Below are positions 8,802-17,561 of a stretch of 64,000 nt of DNA, one piece after another (positions within the stretch are counted from its first letter, which is position 1; each line of letters starts with the position of its first letter). The stretch comes from JAPOXR01 sp965116115 (lineage in GTDB: Bacteria > Pseudomonadota > Alphaproteobacteria > Rhodobacterales > Rhodobacteraceae): NCBI GenBank assembly GCA_965116115.1, contig OZ220486.1:2046001-2110000 (forward strand). Direction: 5' to 3'. The position numbers and the translations under genes were made by a program. The notes beneath the pieces are model-generated. The model searched no databases, was not told where the DNA came from, and was given only the letters and a program-made list of their open reading frames with translations.

Positions 8802-10084
8802 CCCCTGCATTTGGCCTTGTTCTGCTTCTGCTGATCGCTCTCGGTGTTCCGGTCGTCTTTGCGCTCCTCGCGGGCCCCATCTTTGGGTTTTTCTACGACG
8901 GCAAGGAGATCTTCCTGCAAACGCTGCCGCGGCGTCTCTACGCAGGTATGGATCAGTTTCCGCTCTTGGCCATTCCACTCTTCATTCTTGCCGGCAACCT
9001 AATGAACACCGGCGGTATCACAGTTCGGCTCGTGGATTTTGCCAAAGTACTTGTCGGACATCTGCGCGGCGGCTTGGCCCAGGTCAATATCGTTTCAAGC
9101 GTGCTCTTCGCCGGGCTAAGCGGCTCGGCCGTCGCCGACACGTCGGCGCTCGGCTCCATGCTGGTACCCGCAATGGAGCGTGACGGTTACACGAAGAGAT
9201 TTGCTGTCGCTGTGACGGCCGCCTCTTCGATCATCGGACCGATCATTCCGCCAAGCATCATCATGATTGTCTATGCCTATGTGATGAATGTCTCGGTTGC
9301 CGCGCTCTTTGCCGCGGGCATCGTGCCCGGGCTTGTCATGGCGCTCGGTCTGATGGTGGTGACCTCTTACCTGGGCAAGAAACGTGACTTCCCGAAGACT
9401 GAGCGACACGCGACTTTCAAGGAATCGACGGTCGCCTTTCGAGACGCATTCATCCCATTGATGACGCCGGTCATCATCTTGGGCGGTATCGTCAGCGGCG
9501 TTTTCACGCCGACAGAAGCGGCTGGCTCTGCGGTTATCTATGCGCTTTTTGTCGGGTTCTTCTACACCCGGACGCTGAAACTATCCGACTTGCCGAAAAT
9601 CCTGACGGGGACGGGCGTGACCTCGGCGAGCATTCTCATAGTCGTAGGTGCCGCAGCTGGTTTTGGCTATGCGATGACCCTTTCGCAGTTGCCCGCAAAG
9701 GTCGCCGAGGCTCTCCCAACCATCACGACAAATCTCATGCTGATCCTGCTTCTGGTGAACTTGCTGCTGCTTGCGACCGGTATGTTCCTCGATTCCGGGC
9801 CGGCCATCATCATTCTGGCCCCACTGCTGGGGCCTGCGTTGATCAAGCTTGGCATCGATCCGCTGCACCTTGCTGCAATCATGTCGATCAACCTGACCAT
9901 TGGTTTGGCAACCCCGCCCCTTGGGCTGGTTCTATTTGTCGGGTCGGGCATCTCTGGTGTACCGGTTGCGACGATCGCGCGCGAGATGATTCCCTACTAT
10001 GCGGTCCACCTTGCTGTGATTTTGGCGGTGACGTTTGTTCCTGCCCTGTCGCTTACTGTCCCACGGCTCTTGGGACTGGTCTAG
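8798..10084 (+). CDS. dctM: TRAP transporter large permease
   Basis: 428-residue, about 12-span channel subunit of the TRAP system. DctM signatures include FILAGNLMNTGGIT, LFAGLSGSAVADTSALGSML, IIPPSIIMIVYAYV and the C-terminal TIGLATPPLGLVLFVGSGI. It imports the substrate bound by the DctP protein using the sodium or proton gradient. Start overlaps dctQ by four bases. Length is normal for the family. Confidence 0.95.
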   Translation: MTPAFGLVLLLLIALGVPVVFALLAGPIFGFFYDGKEIFLQTLPRRLYAGMDQFPLLAIPLFILAGNLMNTGGITVRLVDFAKVLVGHLRGGLAQVNIVSSVLFAGLSGSAVADTSALGSMLVPAMERDGYTKRFAVAVTAASSIIGPIIPPSIIMIVYAYVMNVSVAALFAAGIVPGLVMALGLMVVTSYLGKKRDFPKTERHATFKESTVAFRDAFIPLMTPVIILGGIVSGVFTPTEAAGSAVIYALFVGFFYTRTLKLSDLPKILTGTGVTSASILIVVGAAAGFGYAMTLSQLPAKVAEALPTITTNLMLILLLVNLLLLATGMFLDSGPAIIILAPLLGPALIKLGIDPLHLAAIMSINLTIGLATPPLGLVLFVGSGISGVPVATIAREMIPYYAVHLAVILAVTFVPALSLTVPRLLGLV

Positions 10085-10174
10085 CCCGGACGGCTGGACA
10101 AAACATAAACCACCTTGTGTCGCGCGAGAGCCGAGCGTGAAGGAAACATAAGAAACCCAAAAGGGAGGAGAGTT

Positions 10175-11218
10175 ATGAAACTCTTTAAATCCATCCTGGC
10201 TTGCGGTGCCGCTGTTGCCCTTTCAACCGGCGTCGTATTCGCACAGGAATTCACACTCAAATACGGTCATGTCGGCCCTGCGGCGGACAATTCCGATGAC
10301 CATGTGCCGGGCGTTTGGCTGAAGAGCTATCTCGAAAGCCGTTCGAACGGCCGCATTGCCGTCGAGATTTTCCCGGCGGGCCAGCTTGGCAATTTCAAGG
10401 ATATGATCGAGGGTGTGCAGCAGGGAACGCTGGAGCTGACGCATACCTCGCTCGGGGGTATCGCACCCTTCGTGCCTGAGCTGCAGGTACTCGACATTCC
10501 CTATATGCTGACAGATGACCGCGTGGCCGAGAAGGTTCTGATTGGAGGTCCGTTTATCGACCAGATGCGGGAGGCGGTTCTGGAAGCCACAGGTACAGTG
10601 CGGCTAATCACCGGCTCAAACACTGGCCGCTGGCGGTCTTTCTACACGACCTCAGATCAGATTAAGAGCGCAGCTGACCTCGATGGCGTGAAGATCCGGA
10701 CCATCAACTCGCCTTTGCAGGTGGAGTTCGTGAAGTTCTTGGGTGGCAACCCGACCCCTGTGGCTTGGGGCGAGCTTTACGGCGCTCTCGGCTCAGGCGT
10801 TGTTGACGGCACGAAGAACGCCGCGCTCGACGTCGTGTCAAACAAGCTCAATGAGCACCTGAACTATGCTGTGCTTGACGAGCATGCCTATCTCGCTGGT
10901 TTCTACTGGATGAGCCAGGATTTCCTGGAGAGCCTGCCGGAATATCTTCGCGCTCTGGTCATCGACGGCGTGATTCAGATGGCTGAAGTTCAGACGAACT
11001 TCAACAAGCAGCAGGATGGCATCGCCCAAGCGCAGTTCATCGAAGCCGGTGGCACCGTTTATGTGCCTTCGCCGGAAGACAAGGCCACCTTCGAGGCCGG
11101 CAAGGAACACATGATCGGCTGGTATACCGACCAGTATGGCACTGAATGGTTTGATAAGCTGAACGCGGCAATCGCGGACGCCAACGCCGAGATCACCGCT
11201 CAGCACGCGATCAACTAA
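10175..11218 (+). CDS. dctP: TRAP transporter substrate-binding protein
   Basis: 347-residue periplasmic binding protein. Signal peptide MKLFKSILACGAAVALSTG ends near VFAQEFTLKYGH. Family hallmarks: FPAGQLGNFKDMIEGVQQG, LDGVKIRTINSPLQVEF (the Arg binds substrate carboxylate in the family) and GELYGALGSGVVDGTKN. The ligand is therefore probably an organic or sugar acid. AAGGGAGGAG at 10161-10170 sets the ATG at 10175. Gene order small permease, large permease, binding protein is less common than binding protein first. Confidence 0.93.
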   Translation: MKLFKSILACGAAVALSTGVVFAQEFTLKYGHVGPAADNSDDHVPGVWLKSYLESRSNGRIAVEIFPAGQLGNFKDMIEGVQQGTLELTHTSLGGIAPFVPELQVLDIPYMLTDDRVAEKVLIGGPFIDQMREAVLEATGTVRLITGSNTGRWRSFYTTSDQIKSAADLDGVKIRTINSPLQVEFVKFLGGNPTPVAWGELYGALGSGVVDGTKNAALDVVSNKLNEHLNYAVLDEHAYLAGFYWMSQDFLESLPEYLRALVIDGVIQMAEVQTNFNKQQDGIAQAQFIEAGGTVYVPSPEDKATFEAGKEHMIGWYTDQYGTEWFDKLNAAIADANAEITAQHAIN

Positions 11219-11222
11219 GAAC

Positions 11223-11267
11223 AAGTCCTTCCCGGGGGCGTGCTTTCGGGTGCGCCCCTTGGAACTT
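11223..11267 (+). terminator. Hairpin between dctP and the dehydrogenase gene
   Basis: GGGGCG (11235-11240) pairs with CGCCCC (11253-11258) over a 12-nt loop, and flanking AAGTCC and GGAACTT can extend the stem with a bulge. No run of T follows, so partial termination or message stabilisation is more likely than full termination. Confidence 0.35.
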
Positions 11268-11283
11268 GAGCGCTGGAGAAGCC

Positions 11284-12021
11284 ATGTTTTTTGAGTCCTT
11301 AAAGAATAAGACCGTCGTCATCACAGGTGCGGCTGGCGGCATTGGCACGCCTCTGACGCATTTCTGTCAGCAGGCCGGTGCTGATCTCCTGCTGCTTGAC
11401 TGCAATGCAGAGAAGCTCTCCAAGCTTGAAGGCAGTTTGGACGGCTCGAAGACATATATTGCAGAAGCCTCTGATCTTTCGAATTTCAACGAATGCAAGC
11501 GGCTGGTTGGGCTCTCGCCAAGCGTCCCGATTGCGCTTGTTCATTTGGCGGGCGTTTTTGAGCCTGACCATGATGCGGGCGATGACTATGAAGTCTGGGA
11601 CCGCGCCATCGACCACAACCTGAAGAATGCTCGCGACATGTGCTTGGCATTTGCCGAAGCAAAATCCGATGATGATCTTGCAAAAGTCGTGCTCACCAGT
11701 TCCCTCGCCGCCAATCGCGGCGCCTTCGATCACTATTCTTACACCGCCGCCAAGGCCGGCCTGATCGGTTTGACCCGAGCCTTTTCCAAGAGATTTGCGC
11801 CTGCTGCTGTCGTCAATTGCGTCTGCCCGGGCATCATCATGACCGGCATGCCCGACCGCGTTCTGGCCGATAGACGTGACCGTGTTCTATCCGAAATTCC
11901 CCTCAGACGGTTCGGCGAACCCGAGGAGGTGGCCAATGTCATCATGTTCCTGATCAGCGACGCGGCTTCTTATGTCTCCGGCCAATCCATCAACATTGAT
12001 GGCGGCACCATCAACGGCTGA
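11284..12021 (+). CDS. Short-chain dehydrogenase/reductase (TRAP-linked)
   Basis: 245-residue classical SDR. The cofactor motif TGAAGGIG (about 14-21) and the active-site YTAAK pattern (Tyr-x-x-x-Lys) with Ser in VLTSSLAANRG are present; the C-terminus ends SGQSINIDGGT as usual. The usual NNAG motif is replaced by HLAGVF, a tolerated variant. ATG 11284 has GGAGAAG upstream. Position directly behind dctP suggests it oxidises or reduces the imported acid or a derived alcohol. Confidence 0.9.
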   Translation: MFFESLKNKTVVITGAAGGIGTPLTHFCQQAGADLLLLDCNAEKLSKLEGSLDGSKTYIAEASDLSNFNECKRLVGLSPSVPIALVHLAGVFEPDHDAGDDYEVWDRAIDHNLKNARDMCLAFAEAKSDDDLAKVVLTSSLAANRGAFDHYSYTAAKAGLIGLTRAFSKRFAPAAVVNCVCPGIIMTGMPDRVLADRRDRVLSEIPLRRFGEPEEVANVIMFLISDAASYVSGQSINIDGGTING

Positions 12022-12428
12022 AATTTTTCGCCCTGAACTGAGCTTCTTGCGAAATTACCGAGTTGAAACGCTGGCGAACGGGGTCTTCATTTTCTGCATG
12101 GGATTGCGGACGCCAGACGCCGCGAATCGTCATGGCCATTCCGCGCCTCCGACGTGTGCGAGCGACAAAAAGCGAACATGTTGGAGCCTAAACCAAGCAT
12201 CTCCGCCCGCCGGCCTTTCGGTGCGTTTCCAAGGAAGGTCGTGGGCGCCGGAACCGTCCCGAAGGACGGGGAGGCGGGTATCGCCGCGACCATCCGTGCG
12301 CACCCGCCCGGAGGGTCGAGGTCACTGACAAGGAGGCGCGCATCATCGGATCGAAGACCGGATTGCTCAACACCCTGAACGCCGCAACCGGTAAAGCCCA
12401 AGCGGCGTTGCCTTGTTCCATACTGAAG
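12022..12428. other. Spacer with possible recombinase C-terminal remnant
   Basis: No intact gene. On the plus strand, about 12323-12415 can be read as DKEARIIGSKTGLLNTLN, which resembles the tail often seen on site-specific recombinases ending near tRNA genes. This similarity is weak and from memory. Nothing else was recognised. The neighbouring tRNA-Ser would be a normal integration target. Confidence 0.25.
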
Positions 12429-12518
12429 TGGCGGAGAGACAGGGATTCGAACCCTGGAGACGGTTACCCGCCTACACGCTTTCCAGGCGTGCGCCTTAGA
12501 CCGCTCGGCCACCTCTCC
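12429..12518 (-). tRNA. tRNA-Ser (anticodon GGA)
   Basis: 90 nt with encoded CCA on the minus strand. The acceptor stem GGAGAGG pairs with the 3' arm before GCCA, the anticodon loop CTGGAAA gives GGA between CACGC and GCGTG, the long variable arm typical of tRNA-Ser is present, and the T loop reads GGTTCGAATCC. Confidence 0.96.
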
Positions 12519-12629
12519 ACAGATCAAAGGCTTATATCCTCGGCTGCGGTCAATGCAAGTTGCGGCGGCGGGGAGGACTCCCGCTGCAGGCGACGAATCA
12601 TTGAGACTGGTCAATCGCCTTGAAGCTGC

Positions 12630-12644
12630 GGGGGGGGGGGGGGG
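12630..12644. repeat. Uninterrupted run of 15 G
   Basis: Fifteen consecutive G residues on the plus strand, outside any intact gene and downstream (minus-strand sense) of the decayed hydrolase. Such a homopolymer is prone to slippage and to sequencing error; its length is uncertain. Confidence 0.85.
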
Positions 12645-12789
12645 CGGCAGATGTCATGGTTCGGAACCGCATCAGACTTCCGGAGATGATCATTACCGCA
12701 TAATTTCCGTTTTCCCGGCGGCGGTTGGCATACCGGGCGGCTGGAGCCTGTGTTTTGCGTGCAAAGGCTGCCGGTTCCGCTTGTTCTTA

Positions 12790-13460
12790 TCGAGTAGGGC
12801 CGATCGCGACGGAGCGAAACGATTTGGCGGCGCGCTGATTCAGTCTCGCTGAGATTCAGTTTCTGAGCTGCGAATCCGGCGCCCCCGCTTTCGAGATCCG
12901 CCGTGACCCGGCCCCGCGGCCAGACAATCATTGAATGGCCGTGGTTTCTGCCTCCGTCGGGGCAGCGGCCGACCTGCGCGGGAGGGTGATCCAGCATCCG
13001 TTCTCAATCGCGCGGGCGCGAAGCATCGGAGCCCAGTGAGCGCGGCCCGTCGCAACGGTGAACGCCGACCGAAGGAAGATCAGCCGCGCGCCCAGCTTCG
13101 CATAGCCGCGGAAAAGACGGGGAAATCTCAAATCGCGGCAGATCGACATGCCTTGGGGGCCACGGGCGTATGCATGCCAACCGCTTCGCCGCCCGCCGCG
13201 TAGCGGTCGGATTCCCGGAACGGTTCGCGTCCGTCCGGCGTATAGCAATAAGGTGTGTTTTGTTGAGACGGCAGCGTATTTCTCCTTGAGAATTAAAACC
13301 GAATGATTGAGCAAGCCGTCGCTGTCCCTCACGGGAGTCAAACCGGTATGCAAGCCGGATACCGCGTGTCCGTGCGCATTGCCGCGCCGTCGCGATGCAG
13401 GGGTCATCGTCCGCGGTATAGGCTGCTGCTTGTGTTTCTTAGCCGGCGTTCGCCATGAGA
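12790..13460 (-). pseudogene. Decayed carbon-nitrogen hydrolase (nitrilase superfamily, Nit type)
   Basis: Two overlapping minus-strand frames carry successive parts of a Nit-type amidohydrolase. The first holds LLNHSVLILKEKYAAVSTKH, then GMSICRDLRFPRLFRGYAK with the nucleophile Cys at 13138-13140, then SAFTVATGRAHW and LRARAIENGCW. The second frame continues with HGHSMIVWPRGRV and ends LRRDRPYS near 12791. A frameshift near 12950-12990 separates them, and the N-terminal third is not recognisable. The usual Tyr after the catalytic Cys is Arg. In alphaproteobacteria this family includes deaminated-glutathione amidases. Not expected to give a working enzyme. Confidence 0.8.
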
Positions 13461-13662
13461 CCGGACACTTCCGGCAATGCCGGCAAATCAAAGCCTGAAT
13501 CAGATGCCGCATGTCCGAGACGCCTCAGCGTCCTGATATTCGTATCGCGCCGGCAGTCCGACGTGGTTCGGGCGATGCTTGGTCTAAGCTGTTCCGCATG
13601 TGCTCCTGCCGGCTGCGTTTCCTGAGCATTCACTAAGCAGGATGCTGCGGCGGACGGCTCCT

Positions 13663-14583
13663 TCAAAGCCGTCCGAAAAACTCATCGGTTTCGGCCTTCG
13701 TCGGCATTGACGGTGCCGTTCCCGGACGCGTCACGGCAATGCCTGCCGCGGCGCAGGCGTACCTGGCTGACTCAAACGGGTCGAATCCCGTGGTGACAGC
13801 GTGGGCGAAAGCGCCGCAGAAACTGTCTCCGGCTCCGGTTGTCTCGACGACGCGGCCGTAATCAGCCGGTTCGATATGACGTCTGCGGACGCCGTCGTCA
13901 AAAAAGGCGCCGTTCGATCCCAAGGTGATCACCACCGTTCCGGCGCCGCGGCCTCGGAGAATGTCCGCAGCGCGGCCGGCGTCTCCGGGTGTGTCAATTC
14001 GCACGCCGGTCAATGCCGCGGCTTCGGTTTCGTTAGGCGTCAGGAAGTCGCAGAGGGATATCATGCTGTCGCTGATCGCCGCCGCCGGCGCCGGATTCAA
14101 AACAGTTGTGACTCCTGCGTCCCGCGCCGCCTGCAAGCCGTAATGCGCGGCTTCCGCCGTGGTTTCAAGCTGGGTCATGAAGAGAGAGGCGGATTCTATT
14201 TCCTGTCTGCACGCATCAATATCAGCGTTTGAGACCTCGCGGCCCGCTCCCGGAACGACAATGATCGCGTTGTCTCCGGTCGCGTCGTCAAGGAAAATGT
14301 AGGCGGCGCCGGTGAAACTGTCGGGATCCGTCCGGGCAATGGACCTCACGCCCTCTTTCCTCCACATGTCACGCGCCATCTCGGCGAATGAGTCCTCTCC
14401 GAGACGGGTCAGAAACGCGACATCGGAACCGAGCCGCGCGGCGGCGACAGCTTGATTGGATCCCTTGCCTCCGGGTCCAAGCGCGAATCCGTTTCCCAAC
14501 AGGGTTTCGCCGATTCCCGGTTGCCTCTCAGCGCGGAACGCGACATCGGCCACGAACACGCCGAGAATGACGATTCCTCCCAT
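13663..14583 (-). CDS. rbsK: Ribokinase-type sugar kinase (PfkB family)
   Basis: 306 residues. The N-terminal GETLLGNGFALGPGGKGSNQAVAAARLG is the ribokinase sugar-binding signature, and the C-terminal TTGAGDSFCGAFAHA carries the catalytic Asp and anion hole. NPAPAAAISDS and PNETEAAALTG are also typical. It phosphorylates ribose or a related pentose or nucleoside sugar with ATP. The start is taken at 14583, with AGGAG 7 nt upstream, rather than an in-frame ATG 36 nt earlier. It stands alone without ribose transporter genes; the nearest upstream feature is the parS site. Confidence 0.9.
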   Translation of the reverse strand: MGGIVILGVFVADVAFRAERQPGIGETLLGNGFALGPGGKGSNQAVAAARLGSDVAFLTRLGEDSFAEMARDMWRKEGVRSIARTDPDSFTGAAYIFLDDATGDNAIIVVPGAGREVSNADIDACRQEIESASLFMTQLETTAEAAHYGLQAARDAGVTTVLNPAPAAAISDSMISLCDFLTPNETEAAALTGVRIDTPGDAGRAADILRGRGAGTVVITLGSNGAFFDDGVRRRHIEPADYGRVVETTGAGDSFCGAFAHAVTTGFDPFESARYACAAAGIAVTRPGTAPSMPTKAETDEFFGRL

Positions 14584-14788
14584 TCCGTTCTCCTGTGCGG
14601 GTCGCGGCTGCGGCTTCATAGTGAAGCATGCGGCAGCAAGATGTCAACAGGTCAGCGGCACCGGCGGAACCCGATGCCTCCTGTTCCCGGGAATCGTCCG
14701 CAGGCGCGGATGGTGAGTTAACGGAATGCCGGAAACGTGCCTGGAAGAGCGGGACGTTTCTTTCCGCGTACGGTTTCTTGCAGCTGAA

Positions 14789-14804
14789 TGTTTCACGTGA
14801 AACA
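14789..14804. promoter_or_regulatory. parS chromosome-partition site (ParB binding)
   Basis: The sequence TGTTTCACGTGAAACA is a perfect 16-bp palindrome identical to the widely conserved bacterial parS consensus bound by ParB/Spo0J. It lies in a ~500-bp gene-free stretch between the divergent kinase and dehydrogenase genes. parS sites cluster near the replication origin in most bacteria, so this window is probably origin-proximal. No parA or parB is in the window. Confidence 0.93.
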
Positions 14805-15084
14805 TAATAAGTCTTAAAAAAGAACAAAACCGTTCATCATGAAATGCGCCGCATCCGGCTTGCCGCGCGGCGGCAGGCGCTTTGATCCCGGAAGACGAAA
14901 TCGGCGCCGTCGCCGGGAGGGCCGCCGGCTGCTCGAAGCGTGGCGCGAATTACGGCGTGAAAGCATGTGCCGTTTCAGCTATGCTTGAAGACAGCCGCTT
15001 GCTCTTGGTTCCAAACAGGATTTTGGCGCCGCTCCCGAGTGAGGAGACGATCCGCCGCGGTCAAACATAGGAGGTGACAAAATC

Positions 15085-15861
15085 ATGAAACTGCCAGGGC
15101 TTGCCGGGAAAAGGGTCGCTGTGACGGCGGCAGCGTCCGGAATCGGATACGTCATCGCCCGGACTTTCACCGACTCCGGCTGCAAGGTCGCGATCTGCGA
15201 CATTGACCGTGACGCTCTGCAGTCGGCAGCGCTGAATCTGCCGGATGTCATGGCCGCGGCTGCGGATGTGTCTGATGAGGCTGACGTTCAGAAATTCTTT
15301 GACAGCGCGGAAAAGTTTCTCGGCGGTCTGGACGCGCTGGTGAACAATGCCGGGATCGCAGGGCCGACCGCGTCCTTGGAGAACGTCAGTCTGAAGGATT
15401 GGCAGCGGTGCATAGACGTCGGGCTGACCGGGCATTTTCTCTGTTCCCGCGCCGCAGCCCCTGTTTTGAAATCGGCCGGCGGAGGATCCATCGTCAATAT
15501 GTCATCGGTGGCCGGAGAACTGGGACTTGCCCTTCGGACGCCGTATTCAGCGGTAAAATCCGGGGTCATCGGTATGACACGGTGTCTGGCCAAAGAGTTC
15601 GGACCTCATAATATCCGGGTTAATGCCCTGCTTCCGGGATTGGTTGAAGGGCGGCGCATAAGGGAAGTGATTGACGCGAGAGCGGACGCGCTTTCTTTAA
15701 CGTCTGAAGAAGTTGAGAAAAAGCTTGTGTCCTCAGTCTCGTTGAGACGAATGGTCACCCCCGGGGATGTCGCCGCGATGGCAGGCTTTTTGATATCAGA
15801 TCTAGGCCGGAATCTTTCCGGCCAGTCGATTGCGGTGGACGCCAATGTGGAGACGATCTGA
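15085..15861 (+). CDS. Short-chain dehydrogenase/reductase
   Basis: 258-residue SDR with cofactor motif TAAASGIG (about 13-20), acidic ICDID for NAD preference, NNAGIAGPT, catalytic Ser in IVNMSSVAGE and YSAVK, and a C-terminal LSGQSIAVDA. AGGAGGTGA at 15070-15078 is a near-perfect ribosome site for ATG 15085. The insertion after the active site (SLTSEEVEKKLVSSVSLRRM) resembles the lid of sugar or hydroxy-acid dehydrogenases. No operon partner, so the substrate is unknown. Confidence 0.9.
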   Translation: MKLPGLAGKRVAVTAAASGIGYVIARTFTDSGCKVAICDIDRDALQSAALNLPDVMAAAADVSDEADVQKFFDSAEKFLGGLDALVNNAGIAGPTASLENVSLKDWQRCIDVGLTGHFLCSRAAAPVLKSAGGGSIVNMSSVAGELGLALRTPYSAVKSGVIGMTRCLAKEFGPHNIRVNALLPGLVEGRRIREVIDARADALSLTSEEVEKKLVSSVSLRRMVTPGDVAAMAGFLISDLGRNLSGQSIAVDANVETI

Positions 15862-16137
15862 ATTCTCCCCGCCGTCAGTATCGCGGATCCGGCCCCGATC
15901 AACGCCTGCGCCCGCAGTCCGCCCGCCTCGCGCTTCATCCGCCGCCTGGACATTCAGCGCGCAATCTCCGACGGCAAAAAATTCCTGATCTTGAATTCCG
16001 GTATGTTCTTCGAAAAGCGGCGCTGCTGATGTTCTCAAACAAACAAACGAAAAAATTCGCGGACATCCCCGCCGGGTTTGACCATCGCCGTCGCCGCTTC
16101 TAATGAGACGGCCGAACAGGTCGGCGAAGAAGATGCC
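15862..16137. other. Spacer with no recognised gene
   Basis: Between the dehydrogenase and glyQ. Plus-strand frames contain short uninterrupted runs such as FIRRLDIQRAISDGKKFLIL, but no family could be named and no start with a ribosome site is visible. It may hold the glyQ promoter. Confidence 0.35.
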
Positions 16138-17094
16138 ATGACAACCGACACCGCTGGCAGGCCGCGCTGTTTCCAAGACATCGTGCTGCGCCTCCAGAAT
16201 TACTGGTCTGCCCGCGGCTGCGCTCTCCTGCAGCCTTATGACATGGAGGTCGGGGCAGGGACGTTTCATCCCGCGACGACCCTCAGGTCCCTCGGCCCGA
16301 AACCTTGGGCCGCGGCCTATGTCCAGGCATCGAGGCGACCGGTGGACGGACGCTACGGCGAAAATCCCAACCGGCTTCAGCATTACTACCAGTATCAGGT
16401 GATCATCAAACCGTCGCCGGCGGATATCCGTGAAACATATCTCGGCTCGCTGGACGCCGTCGGCATCGATTCGGCGCTGCACGATATACGCCTTGTCGAG
16501 GATGACTGGGAAAGTCCGACCTTGGGCGCATCAGGCCTTGGCTGGGAAGTGTGGTGCGACGGAATGGAAATCTCGCAATTCACCTATTTCCAACAGGTCG
16601 CCGGCTATGAATGCAGCGTGGTTCCGGTCGAAATCACTTACGGGCTGGAACGTCTGGCAATGTACGTCATCGGCGCCGGCCATGTCATGGACATGCCGTT
16701 CAATGATCCCGACTCTCCGCTTCCGCTGACCTACGGTGATGTGTTCGCCCAGCCGGAGGCGGAATATTCGCGCTGGAATTTTGATATCTGTGACGGCCCG
16801 GCGGCCCGGCGTCATTTTGAAGACGCTGAAGCCGCTTGCCGGCATACTCTGGACCAGCCCGCCGCCGATCCCAGAACGGGCAGAAGAATCATTATGGCAC
16901 AGCCGGCCTACGATCAGTGCATCAAGGCCTCACATCTGTTCAATCTCCTTGATGCGCGGGGGTTGATTTCTGTCAACGAAAGACAGGCGCTGATCGCCCG
17001 CGTCAGGGCTCTCGCAAAACTCTGCGCGGACGCGTATCTGTTGACTCCGGACGGCGGATGGTCGGAAGATATGCCTGTCTCAGGCGAATCATGA
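16138..17094 (+). CDS. glyQ: Glycyl-tRNA synthetase alpha subunit
   Basis: 318 residues. Class II core: FQDIVLRLQNYWSARGCALLQPYD, EVGAGTFHPATTLRSLGPKPW, RPVDGRYGENPNRLQHYYQYQVI, and WEVWCDGMEISQFTYFQQ are near-invariant in bacterial GlyQ. It forms the alpha2beta2 enzyme that charges tRNA-Gly, holding the aminoacylation site. ATG 16138 follows GAAGAAGA; an earlier in-frame start at 16078 is less likely. Its stop overlaps the next start by ATGA. Confidence 0.97.
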   Translation: MTTDTAGRPRCFQDIVLRLQNYWSARGCALLQPYDMEVGAGTFHPATTLRSLGPKPWAAAYVQASRRPVDGRYGENPNRLQHYYQYQVIIKPSPADIRETYLGSLDAVGIDSALHDIRLVEDDWESPTLGASGLGWEVWCDGMEISQFTYFQQVAGYECSVVPVEITYGLERLAMYVIGAGHVMDMPFNDPDSPLPLTYGDVFAQPEAEYSRWNFDICDGPAARRHFEDAEAACRHTLDQPAADPRTGRRIIMAQPAYDQCIKASHLFNLLDARGLISVNERQALIARVRALAKLCADAYLLTPDGGWSEDMPVSGES

Positions 17095-17552
17095 CCGGCC
17101 GTCTTGCGGTTATCGGCCTGCTGGCGGCGGCCCTGACCGCCGGCGCGGTCCTTTGGCACCGTCAGGTCTTCGTCGAATATTCGCGCTTTGAGGGCTCTTG
17201 GAACGGTTTCGGAACTGTCCTGAAGCTGGCTGGCAGCGGGAACGGGATTCCGCTTAGCGGCATCGAAGGCATTCAGGGACCGTCAAGTCCGCTCAAATTC
17301 AGAGCTTGCTTTCGAACCGATCCGGCCAGCGTGCCGAAACCCGCCGGCGCGACATCTTACCGCAATCCGACTCCCCTGACGGTTCCGGACTGGTTTGACT
17401 GTTTCGACGCTGCTGAACTGGGTGCCGATCTTGAAGCCGGCCGGGCGCAGGCTTTCCTCGTTCAGGCGGAAATCGCTGACGGGATCGATCTTGTGGCGGC
17501 GTTCTATCCCGACGGACGCGGGTTCGCCTGGCGCCAAGTCAACATCAAATGA
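17091..17552 (+). CDS. Small single-span membrane protein between glyQ and glyS
   Basis: 153 residues. One N-terminal hydrophobic segment (GRLAVIGLLAAALTAGAVLW, about 3-22) is followed by a ~125-residue exported or periplasmic domain with paired Cys (RACFRTDP and WFDCFD). A protein of this type sits at the same place in many Rhodobacterales genomes (DUF6446-like, from memory). Function unknown. Start overlaps glyQ by four bases and glyS follows after 9 nt, so it is co-translated with the synthetase. Confidence 0.75.
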   Translation: MTGRLAVIGLLAAALTAGAVLWHRQVFVEYSRFEGSWNGFGTVLKLAGSGNGIPLSGIEGIQGPSSPLKFRACFRTDPASVPKPAGATSYRNPTPLTVPDWFDCFDAAELGADLEAGRAQAFLVQAEIADGIDLVAAFYPDGRGFAWRQVNIK

Positions 17553-17561
17553 GATAACGCC

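Noticed and set aside
12087..12614. 175-codon minus-strand frame spanning tRNA-Ser
   Set aside because: It contains the typical false peptide produced by translating a tRNA gene (ERSKAHAWKAC...SRVRIPVSPP) and has no other conserved content.
15802..16482. 226-codon minus-strand frame overlapping glyQ
   Set aside because: It covers the conserved glyQ start on the opposite strand and has no recognisable domain or ribosome site.
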